Below, in pieces: positions 1 to 7,700 of a DNA stretch of 64,000 nucleotides. Positions within the stretch are counted from its first letter, which is position 1. Every line of letters starts with the position of its first letter. Location of the stretch: contig NZ_JAEMTA010000009.1 in the NCBI RefSeq assembly GCF_016462545.1, forward strand, positions 1 through 64,000. The letters are read 5' to 3'. The notes beneath the pieces were generated by a model that made no database searches, was not told the origin of the DNA, and saw only the letters and a program-made list of their open reading frames with translations. Both the position numbers and the translations under genes were made by a program. The stretch comes from Mycolicibacterium sp. GTDB taxonomy: Bacteria > Actinomycetota > Actinomycetes > Mycobacteriales > Mycobacteriaceae.

Positions 1-875
1 AGGGCATCACCGGCGGCGAGGGCACCAAGCACACCGCGCTGATGCTCAAGGCCGGTACGCAGGTCGTCGGCGGCGTGAATGCGCGCAAAGCCGGCACGAC
101 TGTGTCGCACACCGCGAAAGATGGCTCGGCCGTTGAACTTCCGGTGTTCGGCAGCGTTGCCGAAGCCATCAAGGAGACCGGCGCCGACGTGTCGATCGCC
201 TTCGTGCCACCGGCGTTCTCGAAGGACGCCATCATCGAGGCCATCGACGCCGAGATCCCGCTTCTGGTGGTCATCACCGAGGGAATTCCGGTGCAGGACA
301 GCGCCTATGCGTGGGCGTACAACCTAGAAAAGGGCGGAGAGAAGGGCCCAAAGACGCGCATCATCGGGCCGAACTGTCCCGGCATCATCACGCCGGGCGA
401 GTCGCTGGTCGGCATCACGCCGAACAACATCACCGGCAAGGGCCCGATCGGGCTGGTGTCGAAGTCCGGCACGCTGACCTACCAGATGATGTACGAGCTG
501 CGCGATCTCGGCTTCTCCACCGCGATCGGCATTGGCGGCGACCCGGTCATCGGGACCACCCACATCGACGCCATCGAGGCGTTCGAGAAGGATCCCGAGA
601 CCAAGATCATCGTGATGATCGGCGAGATCGGTGGCGACGCCGAGGAGAAGGCCGCGGCCTACGTCCAGGCCAATGTCAGCAAGCCGGTCGTCGGCTACGT
701 TGCGGGCTTCACCGCGCCCGAGGGTAAGACGATGGGACACGCCGGCGCCATCGTCTCCGACGGCGCGGGTACCGCGCAGGGCAAGAAGGAAGCCCTCGAG
801 GCGGCCGGGGTCAAGGTCGGCAAGACGCCGTCGGAGACCGCTGCACTGGCCCGGGAGATCCTCGAGAGCCTCTAG
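1..875 (+). CDS. sucD: Succinate-CoA ligase, ADP-forming, alpha subunit (5' partial)
   Basis: Alpha subunit of succinyl-CoA synthetase, the TCA-cycle enzyme that couples succinyl-CoA cleavage to nucleotide triphosphate formation; it works as a complex with SucB/SucC-type beta subunits. The reading frame is already open at base 3 ([13 protein letters not shown]...), so about 12-15 N-terminal residues lie outside the window. Visible signatures are the CoA-binding Rossmann region ([10 protein letters not shown]), the [11 protein letters not shown] segment and the phosphohistidine loop [12 protein letters not shown] near the C-terminus. The stop at 873-875 is followed by a perfect hairpin, which suggests the end of a sucCD operon. 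Gene order matches M. tuberculosis Rv0952. Function is secure. Confidence 0.97.
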   Translation, partial: GITGGEGTKHTALMLKAGTQVVGGVNARKAGTTVSHTAKDGSAVELPVFGSVAEAIKETGADVSIAFVPPAFSKDAIIEAIDAEIPLLVVITEGIPVQDSAYAWAYNLEKGGEKGPKTRIIGPNCPGIITPGESLVGITPNNITGKGPIGLVSKSGTLTYQMMYELRDLGFSTAIGIGGDPVIGTTHIDAIEAFEKDPETKIIVMIGEIGGDAEEKAAAYVQANVSKPVVGYVAGFTAPEGKTMGHAGAIVSDGAGTAQGKKEALEAAGVKVGKTPSETAALAREILESL

Positions 876-892
876 GAATTCGCCGAAAGAGG

Positions 893-933
893 CATTCCCT
901 GTCGTTCAGCCGCGAGGTTGACGACAGGGAATG
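893..933 (+). terminator. Perfect 13-bp hairpin after sucD
   Basis: Bases 893-905 (CATTCCCTGTCGT) are exactly complementary to 921-933, with a 15-base loop. The hairpin starts 17 bases after the sucD stop and is followed by TCATTTC rather than a long T run. This is common for mycobacterial terminators, so it probably ends the sucCD transcript; strength is unknown. Confidence 0.65.
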
Positions 934-948
934 TCATTTCAGGGGTAT

Positions 949-962
949 TGGAACACGTTCCA
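949..962 (+). promoter_or_regulatory. KstR-type operator upstream of the TLP1 gene
   Basis: The 14-mer TGGAACACGTTCCA fits the KstR consensus TNNAACNNGTTNNA at every fixed position and is a near-perfect palindrome. KstR is the TetR-family repressor of cholesterol and lipid catabolism in mycobacteria. The site lies 45 bp upstream of the ATG at 1008, where it could overlap the promoter. Binding is inferred from the motif alone. Confidence 0.75.
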
Positions 963-1007
963 GTCATCGGTTAGCGTAGCGAACTAACACATGCCAGGAG
1001 GTCTGTA

Positions 1008-2543
1008 ATGCCGGTCGATCCGCGTACCCCCGTCATCGTCGGCGTCGGACAGTTCACCGAACGCATCGACGACGCCGATTACCGCGGCATGTCAGCGGTC
1101 GACCTCGCCACCGAGGCGGTGCGCGCGGCGCTCGCCGATACCGGTGCGGACCCGGCCGCCGTGGCTCGGGCGATCGAGGTGTTCGCCGGACTGCGGCAGT
1201 TCGAGATCTGCACGCCGTTCGCCAAGCCACCCCTGGGTGCCTCGGACAACTACGTGCGATCGGTGGCGCAGCGGGTGGGCGCCGATCCGGCCCACGCGGT
1301 GCTCGAGCCCATCGGCGGCAACGGGCCGCAGAAGCTGATGACGGAGTTCGCCGGCAAGATCGCCGCCGGGGACCACGAGGTCGTGCTGATCCTCGGCTCC
1401 GAACCGGGCAGCACGGCGAAGTACTTCTCGGACAAGTCCGACAAGCCCGACTTCACCGAGCACGTCGGAGGGCAACTCGAGGATCGCGGCTACGGCTTCG
1501 AGCAGTACATGAGCGAGTACACCGCGAAGCACGGGTTGACCGGGGCGCCGGTGCAGTACGGACTCCTCGACAATGCGCGACGTGCCCGGTTGGGGCTCGG
1601 CGTCGAGGAGTATCGACGACGGATGGCCGAGCTCTTCGCGCCGTTCTCGAGAGTGGCTGCCAAGAACCCGTTCTCGTCGTCGCCGGTGGAACGCTCGGTC
1701 GTGGAGATCGAGACCGTCACCGGCGAGAACCGGATGATCTGCGACCCGTATCCGCGGCTGTTGGTGGCGCGTGACACCGTGAACCAGGGTGCCGCGGCCC
1801 TGGTGATGTCGGTGGCGGCGGCCCGTCGCCTCGGCATCGCCGAGGAGAAATGGGTGTACCTGCGGGGGCATGCCAACCAGACCGAGCAGGACCTGTTGGA
1901 CCGTGTCGACCCCGGAGTCAGCTACTCCGCGAAAAACGCTGTGGCAGAGGCGCTCCGGGGCGCGGGGGTCGGCATCGACGATGTCTCCACGTTCGACCTC
2001 TACAGCTGCTTCCCGTTCCCGGTCTTCGCGGTGTGCGACGAGTTCGGGCTCGCCGCCGACGACCCGCGAGGACTCACCCTCACCGGCGGTCTGCCGTACT
2101 TCGGCGGCCCCGGCAACAGCTACTCGCTGCACGGTATCGCCGAGACGGTCGCCGAGATGCGGGACAAGCCAGGGTCATTCGGGCTCGTCGGCGCCAATGG
2201 CGGTGTCATGAGCAAGTATTCGGTCGGCGTGTACTCGACCGAGGCCGCCGACTGGGCGCCCGATCGTAGCCAGGCGCTCCAGGAGGACATCGCGGCGCTA
2301 CCGAAGGTGGCGGTCACCCGAGACGCCGACGGTCCGGGAACCATCGAGACGTACTCGGTGCGTTACGACTGGCCGGTGACGACGGGCGTCATCATCGGCA
2401 GGCTCGATGCGGACGGCAGCCGCTTCATGGCCTTGACCGAGGACGACGACCTGGTGGCGTTGATGACGGGCGGTGACCCGCTGGGTGCCCGCATCACGGT
2501 GACGTCGTCCGGCGATGGCACGAATCTAGCCACGCTGGCCTGA
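1008..2543 (+). CDS. Thiolase-like protein type 1 (TLP1), annotated acetyl-CoA acetyltransferase
   Basis: A 511-residue thiolase-fold protein with an extra C-terminal beta-rich domain (about residues 425-511), the arrangement of the mycobacterial thiolase-like protein TLP1. The place where thiolases carry the nucleophilic cysteine reads IGGNGPQ (residues 102-108) with no cysteine, and the C-terminal GHP motif is replaced by LHGIAE and GANGGV. It therefore probably binds CoA esters without ordinary thiolysis. A second motif, YSCFPFP, is present near residue 330. The ATG is preceded by AGGAGGT at good spacing. A KstR-type box lies 45 bp upstream, linking it to sterol or lipid breakdown. It converges with the LLM oxidoreductase gene. 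Confidence 0.85.
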   Translation: MPVDPRTPVIVGVGQFTERIDDADYRGMSAVDLATEAVRAALADTGADPAAVARAIEVFAGLRQFEICTPFAKPPLGASDNYVRSVAQRVGADPAHAVLEPIGGNGPQKLMTEFAGKIAAGDHEVVLILGSEPGSTAKYFSDKSDKPDFTEHVGGQLEDRGYGFEQYMSEYTAKHGLTGAPVQYGLLDNARRARLGLGVEEYRRRMAELFAPFSRVAAKNPFSSSPVERSVVEIETVTGENRMICDPYPRLLVARDTVNQGAAALVMSVAAARRLGIAEEKWVYLRGHANQTEQDLLDRVDPGVSYSAKNAVAEALRGAGVGIDDVSTFDLYSCFPFPVFAVCDEFGLAADDPRGLTLTGGLPYFGGPGNSYSLHGIAETVAEMRDKPGSFGLVGANGGVMSKYSVGVYSTEAADWAPDRSQALQEDIAALPKVAVTRDADGPGTIETYSVRYDWPVTTGVIIGRLDADGSRFMALTEDDDLVALMTGGDPLGARITVTSSGDGTNLATLA

Positions 2544-2788
2544 ACCCCGCCGCCACGGCACGCGCCCCTTCGATGCGACGCGGGTACGGTTCCCCTCGTC
2601 GTCGCGCCTGGCGCCGCGACGGGTGGTGCGCGGATCGTCGAAGACTCGGACGACGAGTGAGCTGATGCTGGGCATGACATGTCCTTTGCGCCATTTCGGG
2701 CTGCGGTTCAGCCCGTGCCCCAAGAACTCTCGTCGTCGGCGGTAGCGGGGTCATGAGTAGCCCGCTACGCGACTAGGGGAAGTGGCGG

Positions 2789-3637
2789 CTAGACCAGCGC
2801 AGCGAGCTTGCCTGCCAGCCTCTCCACGTAACCGCCGACCTCGGCCTCGGACTTGTCGGGCAGCCCGAACAGCACCTCGGTGACGCCGAGATCCGCCCAG
2901 CGGGCCAGCTTGTCGGGGTCCGGCTTGAAGTCGAGTGCCACGATCTGCGGCGCGCCGTCGCGCCCGGCGGCGGCCCAGGTGTCCTGAAGCAGCTTCACGG
3001 GTGCGTCGATGTCGAAGTCGCGCGGCGTGGTGATCCAACCGTCCGCCGACTTCGAGATCCACTTGAAGTTCTTCTCGGTGCCCGCGGCGCCGACGAGGAT
3101 CGGGATGTGCGACTGGACGGGCTTGGGCCACGCCCAGCTCGGGCCGAACTTGACGAACTCCCCGTCGTATTCGGCCTCCTCCTGCGTCCACAGGGCGCGC
3201 ATCGCCTCCAGATACTCGCGCAGCATGGTGCGACGGCGGGCCGGCGGAACGTTGTGGTCGGTGAGTTCGTCTGTGTTCCAGCCGAATCCGACGCCGAGGC
3301 TGACCCGGCCGCCGGAGAGGTGATCGAGCGTGGCGATGGACTTGGCGAGGGTGATGCAGTCGTGCTCGACGGGCAGGGCGACGGCCGTCGAGAGCCGCAC
3401 CCTCGACGTCACGGCGGCCGCGGTGCCCAGGCTGACCCACGGGTCGAGCGTGCGCATGTAGCGGTCGTCCGGTAGCGACTCGTCACCGGTGGTGGGGTGC
3501 GCCGCCTCCCGCTTGATCGGGATGTGGGTGTGCTCGGGCACGTAGAAGGTGGTGAAGCCGTGGTCGTCGGCGAGTTTGGCCGCCGCCGCCGGGGCGATGC
3601 CGCGATCGCTGGTGAAAAGTACGAGCCCGTAGTCCAT
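2789..3637 (-). CDS. LLM-class F420-dependent oxidoreductase (Rv0953c-like)
   Basis: A 282-residue luciferase-like TIM-barrel protein of the mycobacterial F420-dependent family. Typical segments are the N-terminal MDYGLVLFTSDRGI, the THIPIKREA strip, the RLSTAVALP strand, LGVGFGWNTDEL and the C-terminal FGLPDKSEAEV. It probably reduces or oxidises a small hydrophobic substrate with F420 as hydride carrier; the substrate is not known. I chose the ATG at 3635-3637 because the family starts there; a longer frame continues upstream through the operator. A perfect KstR-type palindrome ends 10 bp in front of this start. It converges with TLP1 and matches Rv0953c by position. Confidence 0.85.
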   Translation of the reverse strand: MDYGLVLFTSDRGIAPAAAAKLADDHGFTTFYVPEHTHIPIKREAAHPTTGDESLPDDRYMRTLDPWVSLGTAAAVTSRVRLSTAVALPVEHDCITLAKSIATLDHLSGGRVSLGVGFGWNTDELTDHNVPPARRRTMLREYLEAMRALWTQEEAEYDGEFVKFGPSWAWPKPVQSHIPILVGAAGTEKNFKWISKSADGWITTPRDFDIDAPVKLLQDTWAAAGRDGAPQIVALDFKPDPDKLARWADLGVTEVLFGLPDKSEAEVGGYVERLAGKLAALV

Positions 3638-3646
3638 GACCAGAAT

Positions 3647-3660
3647 TAGAACGTGTTCTA
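3647..3660 (-). promoter_or_regulatory. KstR-type operator upstream of the LLM oxidoreductase
   Basis: TAGAACGTGTTCTA is an almost perfect palindrome and fits the KstR consensus TNNAACNNGTTNNA. It sits 10 bp upstream of the oxidoreductase start on the minus strand and about 105 bp upstream of the divergent membrane protein gene at 3766, so it could affect both directions. The assignment rests on motif match. Confidence 0.78.
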
Positions 3661-3765
3661 GTCCTCGTGCGCAAGGTGGCCCGCACGCGAGCGCGCGGTG
3701 CGACCGGATTTCGGGTAGTGCCCTACTCACGCGTCGGGGTGGGCTTCAGCCGGAAAGTTCGAGGC

Positions 3766-4290
3766 ATGAATTCCGATCGCTCGACAGGAAAGAAGTTGCG
3801 GGAGTGGGTGCGGCGCTACCTCCCGTGTGAGATCGCGGGTACGACGTGTGAGATGGGTGGGGCCGCCATCGCCTACTCGGTCACCGGCTCCGCGGCGGCA
3901 GCCGCGGTCGTCGCGACCATCGGGGCCTCCGTCGGTTACTACGCCGCGGCCTACGTCGCCGCGGTGCGGACCGCCTACCGCGCGGACCCCTCGTCGCACC
4001 GAATCTCGCGTGCGCTCAACGCAAACGGCCTGGCCTTGCGCAGCGTGGCCATCGAGTTCGGTCCCGCCGAGGTCATCGACAGCTTGATCATCCGACCGCT
4101 GGCCTTCTACTTCGGGCCCATCTTGTTCGGCGGCTTGGCCGTTGGCTGGATCTTCGCCAAGGTGGTGGCCGACGTCGGCTTCTACGTGCTGGCGATCTTC
4201 TCCTACGAGCGGTTCCGCGGACTCCTGGTGGTTCACCCCAGATCCGAGGAGGTGTTCCATGAATCCACGGCGTCGGTCGCAATTGCGTAG
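3766..4290 (+). CDS. Small membrane protein coupled to decarboxylase
   Basis: A 174-residue protein of unknown function. Two alanine/glycine-rich hydrophobic stretches near residues 25-60 (IAGTTCEMGGAAIAYSVTG, then AAAAVVATIGASVGYYAAAY) and two more near residues 110-155 (LIIRPLAFYFGPILFGG, FAKVVADVGFYVLAIF) indicate about four membrane passes. The ATG at 3766 was chosen over an in-frame upstream start because the upstream codons have no character of a real protein. The gene overlaps the next one by 32 bases, so the two are translationally coupled. A role as a transporter or membrane anchor for the decarboxylase product or enzyme is only a guess from this context. Confidence 0.7.
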   Translation: MNSDRSTGKKLREWVRRYLPCEIAGTTCEMGGAAIAYSVTGSAAAAAVVATIGASVGYYAAAYVAAVRTAYRADPSSHRISRALNANGLALRSVAIEFGPAEVIDSLIIRPLAFYFGPILFGGLAVGWIFAKVVADVGFYVLAIFSYERFRGLLVVHPRSEEVFHESTASVAIA

Positions 4291-5434
4291 GGAACTCGCG
4301 CGATGCGCACCGCGCTGGCGCGAGCTGGCCGCGACCTACGGCACCCCGCTCCTGGTGCTCGATCCCTACCGGGTCGCCGCGCAGTACTCGCTGCTCACCG
4401 AGCATCTCCGCGGCTTCGGACTGCACTATGCGGTGAAGGCGCTCCCGCATCCCGCGGTTCTGACGGTGCTGGCGGCCAGTGGCAGCGGTTTCGACCTGGC
4501 GACCAGCGCCGAGGTCGATCTCCTTGCGACGCTGGGTGTGCCCATGGACCGCTGCATCTACACCCACCCGGTGAAGAAACCGGCGGACATCGACCACGCG
4601 TATGCCGCAGGAATTCGCACGTTCGTCGTCGACAACCCGATCGAGACGCAGAAGTTCGTCGGCCGGGACCCCGAGATCGAGATCCTGGTTCGGCTCGCTT
4701 TCCCGAACCCGACGGCCAAATCGGATCTGTCGATCAAGTTCGGCACCGATCCCGCCGAGGCGGAGCTGCTGGTCAAGCACGTGCTCGCCGCGGGGGTCCG
4801 GTTCGCGGGCTTCAGCTTTCACGTCGGCAGCCAGGGTTCGTCGGTGAGGCCGTACCGCGAAGCTCTGCGCGCGACGCTCGAGTTGACCGGGCACGTCGAG
4901 CGGACCCTCGGGGTGCGCGCGACGACCATCGACATCGGCGGCGGATTCCCGATCTCCTACCGGGACGAGATGCCGTCCATCGGCGAGGTCGGCACCATCG
5001 TCGACGAGGTGCTCGGGCGCCATCACGGGTTCACGATGCTCGCCGAGCCGGGCCGTTTCGTCGTCGCGGACTGCATGACGTTGCTGAGCAGCGTCGTCGG
5101 CAGCGCCGTCAGGGCCGGGCGTACCTGGCACTACCTCGATGACGGCCGCTATGGCAGCTACTCGAACGTCATGACCGAGGACGTGCACCCCCCGATCCTC
5201 GCGCTGAGCGAACTCGGCGGCGACGATGATCAGACGCCGACGCTGGAGCCCGTCACGCTGGCCGGACCCACCTGCGATAGCGCCGACGTGGTGGCCACCG
5301 ACTATCCGATGCCGAGGCTGGCCGTCGGGGACGTCGTGGTGAGTCCCACGATGGGGGCGTACACCTCGGTGACGGCGTCGAGGTTCAACGGGATCGCCGA
5401 GACCCCCATCCTCGTGGCGACGCATCGCGGTTGA
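4259..5434 (+). CDS. Fold-type III PLP amino-acid decarboxylase, ornithine/lysine decarboxylase-like
   Basis: A 391-residue enzyme of the eukaryotic-type ornithine decarboxylase / diaminopimelate decarboxylase family. The PLP lysine is in YAVKALPHP (Lys60), the pyridine-stacking histidine in FHVGSQ, the phosphate-binding loop in DIGGGFP, the acidic DDGRYG segment follows, and the catalytic cysteine of the dimer partner in CDSAD (Cys339). The CDS-type motif and length favour ornithine or lysine decarboxylase over LysA, so it probably makes putrescine or cadaverine. The start ATG lies inside the preceding membrane protein gene (32-base overlap). A second, unrelated decarboxylase lies at 45.4 kb. 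Substrate cannot be fixed from sequence alone. Confidence 0.82.
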   Translation: MNPRRRSQLRRELARCAPRWRELAATYGTPLLVLDPYRVAAQYSLLTEHLRGFGLHYAVKALPHPAVLTVLAASGSGFDLATSAEVDLLATLGVPMDRCIYTHPVKKPADIDHAYAAGIRTFVVDNPIETQKFVGRDPEIEILVRLAFPNPTAKSDLSIKFGTDPAEAELLVKHVLAAGVRFAGFSFHVGSQGSSVRPYREALRATLELTGHVERTLGVRATTIDIGGGFPISYRDEMPSIGEVGTIVDEVLGRHHGFTMLAEPGRFVVADCMTLLSSVVGSAVRAGRTWHYLDDGRYGSYSNVMTEDVHPPILALSELGGDDDQTPTLEPVTLAGPTCDSADVVATDYPMPRLAVGDVVVSPTMGAYTSVTASRFNGIAETPILVATHRG

Positions 5435-5465
5435 AATCTGACGGATCGTTACCCGTGACGCCGGA

Positions 5466-5482
5466 TCCCAACCTTGTTGGGA
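5466..5482 (+). promoter_or_regulatory. 7-bp inverted repeat upstream of sfnG
   Basis: TCCCAAC-CTT-GTTGGGA is a perfect inverted repeat with a 3-base centre, ending 9 bp before the sfnG ATG. The position suggests an operator or leader hairpin; the regulator is unknown. The 3-base spacing separates it from the KstR motif. Confidence 0.5.
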
Positions 5483-5491
5483 TGACACACC

Positions 5492-6622
5492 ATGACGACC
5501 GAACGCATCGCTGACGCCATCAAGTTCGCCTACTGGGTGCCCAACGTCAGTGGCGGGTTGGTGACCAGCGACATCGAGCAGCGCACCGACTGGAACTTCG
5601 AGTACAACAAGAAGCTCGCGCAGACCGCCGAGAATAACGGCTTCGAATACGCGCTGTCCCAGGTCCGGTACGAGGCCAGCTACGGCGCCGAGTACCAGCA
5701 CGAGTCGACGAGCTTCAGCCTCGCGCTGTTGCTCGCCACCGAGCGCCTGAAGGTGATCGCCGCCGTCCACCCCGGTCTGTGGCAGCCCGCGGTGCTCGCC
5801 AAGCTGGGCGCCACCGCGGATCACCTGAGCAACGGCCGGTTCGCCGTCAACGTCGTCTCCGGTTGGTTCAAGGACGAATTCACCCACCTCGGCGAGCCGT
5901 GGCTCGAGCACGACGAGCGCTACCGTCGCAGCGCCGAATTCCTCCAGGTGCTGCGCAAGATCTGGACCGAGGACGACGTGGACTTCCGCGGCGACTTCTA
6001 TCGGATCCACGACTTCACGCTGAAGCCCAAGCCGCTCAACACGCCCGAGCGTCCCAACCCGGAAATCTTTCAGGGCGGTAACTCGACCGCCGCTCGCCGC
6101 AACGGCGGCCTGTACTCCGACTGGTACTTCTCCAACGGCAAGGACTTCGACGGCATCACCGAACAGGTCGTGGACGTGCGTGACCACGCCCGCACCGTCG
6201 GTCGTGAGGTCAAGGTCGGGCTCAACGGCTTCATCATCGCGAGGGACACCGAAGCAGAGGCGAGGGAGACCTTGCGCGAGATCATCGAGAAGGCCAACAA
6301 GCCCGCCGTCGAGGGTTTCCGCGGCGCCGTCCAACAGGCCGGCAACTCGACCGGCGACAAGAAGGGCATGTGGGCTGACTCCAGCTTCGAGGACCTGGTG
6401 CAGTACAACGACGGCTTCCGCACGCAGTTGATCGGCACGCCCGAACAGATCGCGGAACGCATCGCCAGCTACCGCAAGCGGGGTGTCGATTTGATCCTCG
6501 GTGGCTTCCTCCACTTCCAGGAGGAGATCGAGTACTTCGGTGCGAACGTCCTGCCCCTGGTGCGCGAAATCGAACAGTCCGAAGCGGATTCGCGTGACCG
6601 GCAAGCCTTGGTGACGGCCTGA
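5492..6622 (+). CDS. sfnG: Dimethylsulfone monooxygenase SfnG (FMNH2-dependent LLM family)
   Basis: A 376-residue flavin-dependent monooxygenase close in length and sequence character to SfnG, which cleaves dimethylsulfone to methanesulfinate during use of organosulfur compounds. Diagnostic segments include IKFAYWVPNVSGGLV at the N-terminus, AVLAKLGATADHLSNGR, VVSGWFKDEF, EIFQGGNSTAARR and LIGTPEQIAERI. The enzyme needs a separate FMN reductase, which is not next to it. The gene stands alone on the plus strand between the decarboxylase and the Rv0954-like gene, with an inverted repeat just upstream. It may instead act on a related alkanesulfonate, but SfnG is the best match. Confidence 0.85.
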   Translation: MTTERIADAIKFAYWVPNVSGGLVTSDIEQRTDWNFEYNKKLAQTAENNGFEYALSQVRYEASYGAEYQHESTSFSLALLLATERLKVIAAVHPGLWQPAVLAKLGATADHLSNGRFAVNVVSGWFKDEFTHLGEPWLEHDERYRRSAEFLQVLRKIWTEDDVDFRGDFYRIHDFTLKPKPLNTPERPNPEIFQGGNSTAARRNGGLYSDWYFSNGKDFDGITEQVVDVRDHARTVGREVKVGLNGFIIARDTEAEARETLREIIEKANKPAVEGFRGAVQQAGNSTGDKKGMWADSSFEDLVQYNDGFRTQLIGTPEQIAERIASYRKRGVDLILGGFLHFQEEIEYFGANVLPLVREIEQSEADSRDRQALVTA

Positions 6623-6736
6623 GCGTCACGTGTTTGCTCGCCGGCGGATGTGGGCCCGTCGCCTCGCGCACACGGATCGACCTCAAAGGTCCGTGCGCTA
6701 GCGTGGGTGATCGAATCGCCCATCACAGGAGGGGAC

Positions 6737-7639
6737 ATGTCGTATCCATCCGGTCCATCCGGTAATTCCGGATACCCGTCCGGACCGCCGGCGTCGCAGT
6801 ACAACGCGCCCACTCAGCACTTCGGCCAGACGTCGGAGGCTGCCCCGGCCGGACCCAGCAAGCTTCCGTCCTACCTCGCCATCGCCGTCGCGGTGCTCGG
6901 GTTGGCCGTCTACCTGGCCAACTTCGGTCCGGTGTTCACCATCAACGCGCCGAACCTGCCGGGCTTCGGCCCGATTGGCGGCTCGGTCAGCACCACCCCG
7001 ATCGGTATCACGCTGGCTACCGCGATTGCGGTCGTCGCCGGGTTGCTGGCTGCCGTCAGCCTGCTGCCGAAGCAGACCAGGCACGACGCCTGGGTGGCCA
7101 TTCTCTCGGTGCTGGCGCTGCTGATCGTCCTCTCGCAGATCGTGGGCGTGCCGTCGGGCGTGTCCTTCGGCTGGGCGCTCTACCTGATCATCGTGTTCTC
7201 GGTGCTGCAGACCGCCGCCGCGGTGGCGTCCCTGCTCCTGGACGCCGGTGTGATCAGCGCGCCGGTGCCGAAGCCGAAGTACGAGCAGCCGGCCCCCTAC
7301 GGCCAGTACGGTGCGCCGGGGCCGTACTACGGTCAGCCGCAGCACGGTGGACCTGCGCATCAGCAGGGCCCGCCGCAGCGGGGTGGGTACCCGTCTCAGC
7401 AGTACGGCGGTTACCCGGGCGGTCCGTCGACCGGAGGGTTCGGCGCTCAGCCGGGACAACCGGCCCCGCCGTCGCAGCAGAGCGCGCCGCAGCCACAGAG
7501 CGGCCCGCCCACGCCTCCGACCGGCTTCCCCGCCTTCGGCTCGCCGCAGGGTTCCCTCGGGTCACAGCCGACGCAGACGTTCGAAACGCAGCAACCCCAG
7601 CAGCAGGCTGCGCCGCAATCGGCTCCGCCACCGTCATAA
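6737..7639 (+). CDS. Four-helix membrane protein with Pro/Gln-rich tail (Rv0954-like, DUF5336)
   Basis: A 300-residue protein. After a short Gly/Ser/Pro-rich N-terminus come four hydrophobic helices between about residues 40 and 175, then a 120-residue low-complexity tail rich in proline, glutamine, glycine and tyrosine (repeats like QYGAPGPYYGQP). This matches the actinobacterial 34-kDa antigen-like/DUF5336 family represented by Rv0954. The ATG at 6737 has AGGAGGGG at ideal distance; a longer in-frame start exists but lacks that signal. It lies directly upstream of perM in the conserved order. The tail is likely cytoplasmic and disordered; a link to cell-envelope or division complexes is known only from family context. 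Confidence 0.85.
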   Translation: MSYPSGPSGNSGYPSGPPASQYNAPTQHFGQTSEAAPAGPSKLPSYLAIAVAVLGLAVYLANFGPVFTINAPNLPGFGPIGGSVSTTPIGITLATAIAVVAGLLAAVSLLPKQTRHDAWVAILSVLALLIVLSQIVGVPSGVSFGWALYLIIVFSVLQTAAAVASLLLDAGVISAPVPKPKYEQPAPYGQYGAPGPYYGQPQHGGPAHQQGPPQRGGYPSQQYGGYPGGPSTGGFGAQPGQPAPPSQQSAPQPQSGPPTPPTGFPAFGSPQGSLGSQPTQTFETQQPQQQAAPQSAPPPS

Positions 7640-7700
7640 TCTCTAGCGGCGCGCTCGCATCCTCTGCGCGCCCGAGACGGTGCGAGGAGCGACCCAGCTA

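Noticed and set aside
2494..2754. Arginine-rich open frames on the minus strand between TLP1 and the oxidoreductase
   Set aside because: They overlap the end of TLP1, have no ribosome site and show the Arg/Pro-rich composition of GC-rich shadow frames.
4088..6604. 838-codon minus-strand open frame across the decarboxylase and sfnG
   Set aside because: It runs antisense to two clear enzymes and has the composition of an antisense frame (many Arg, Gly, Asp, His) with no family motif.
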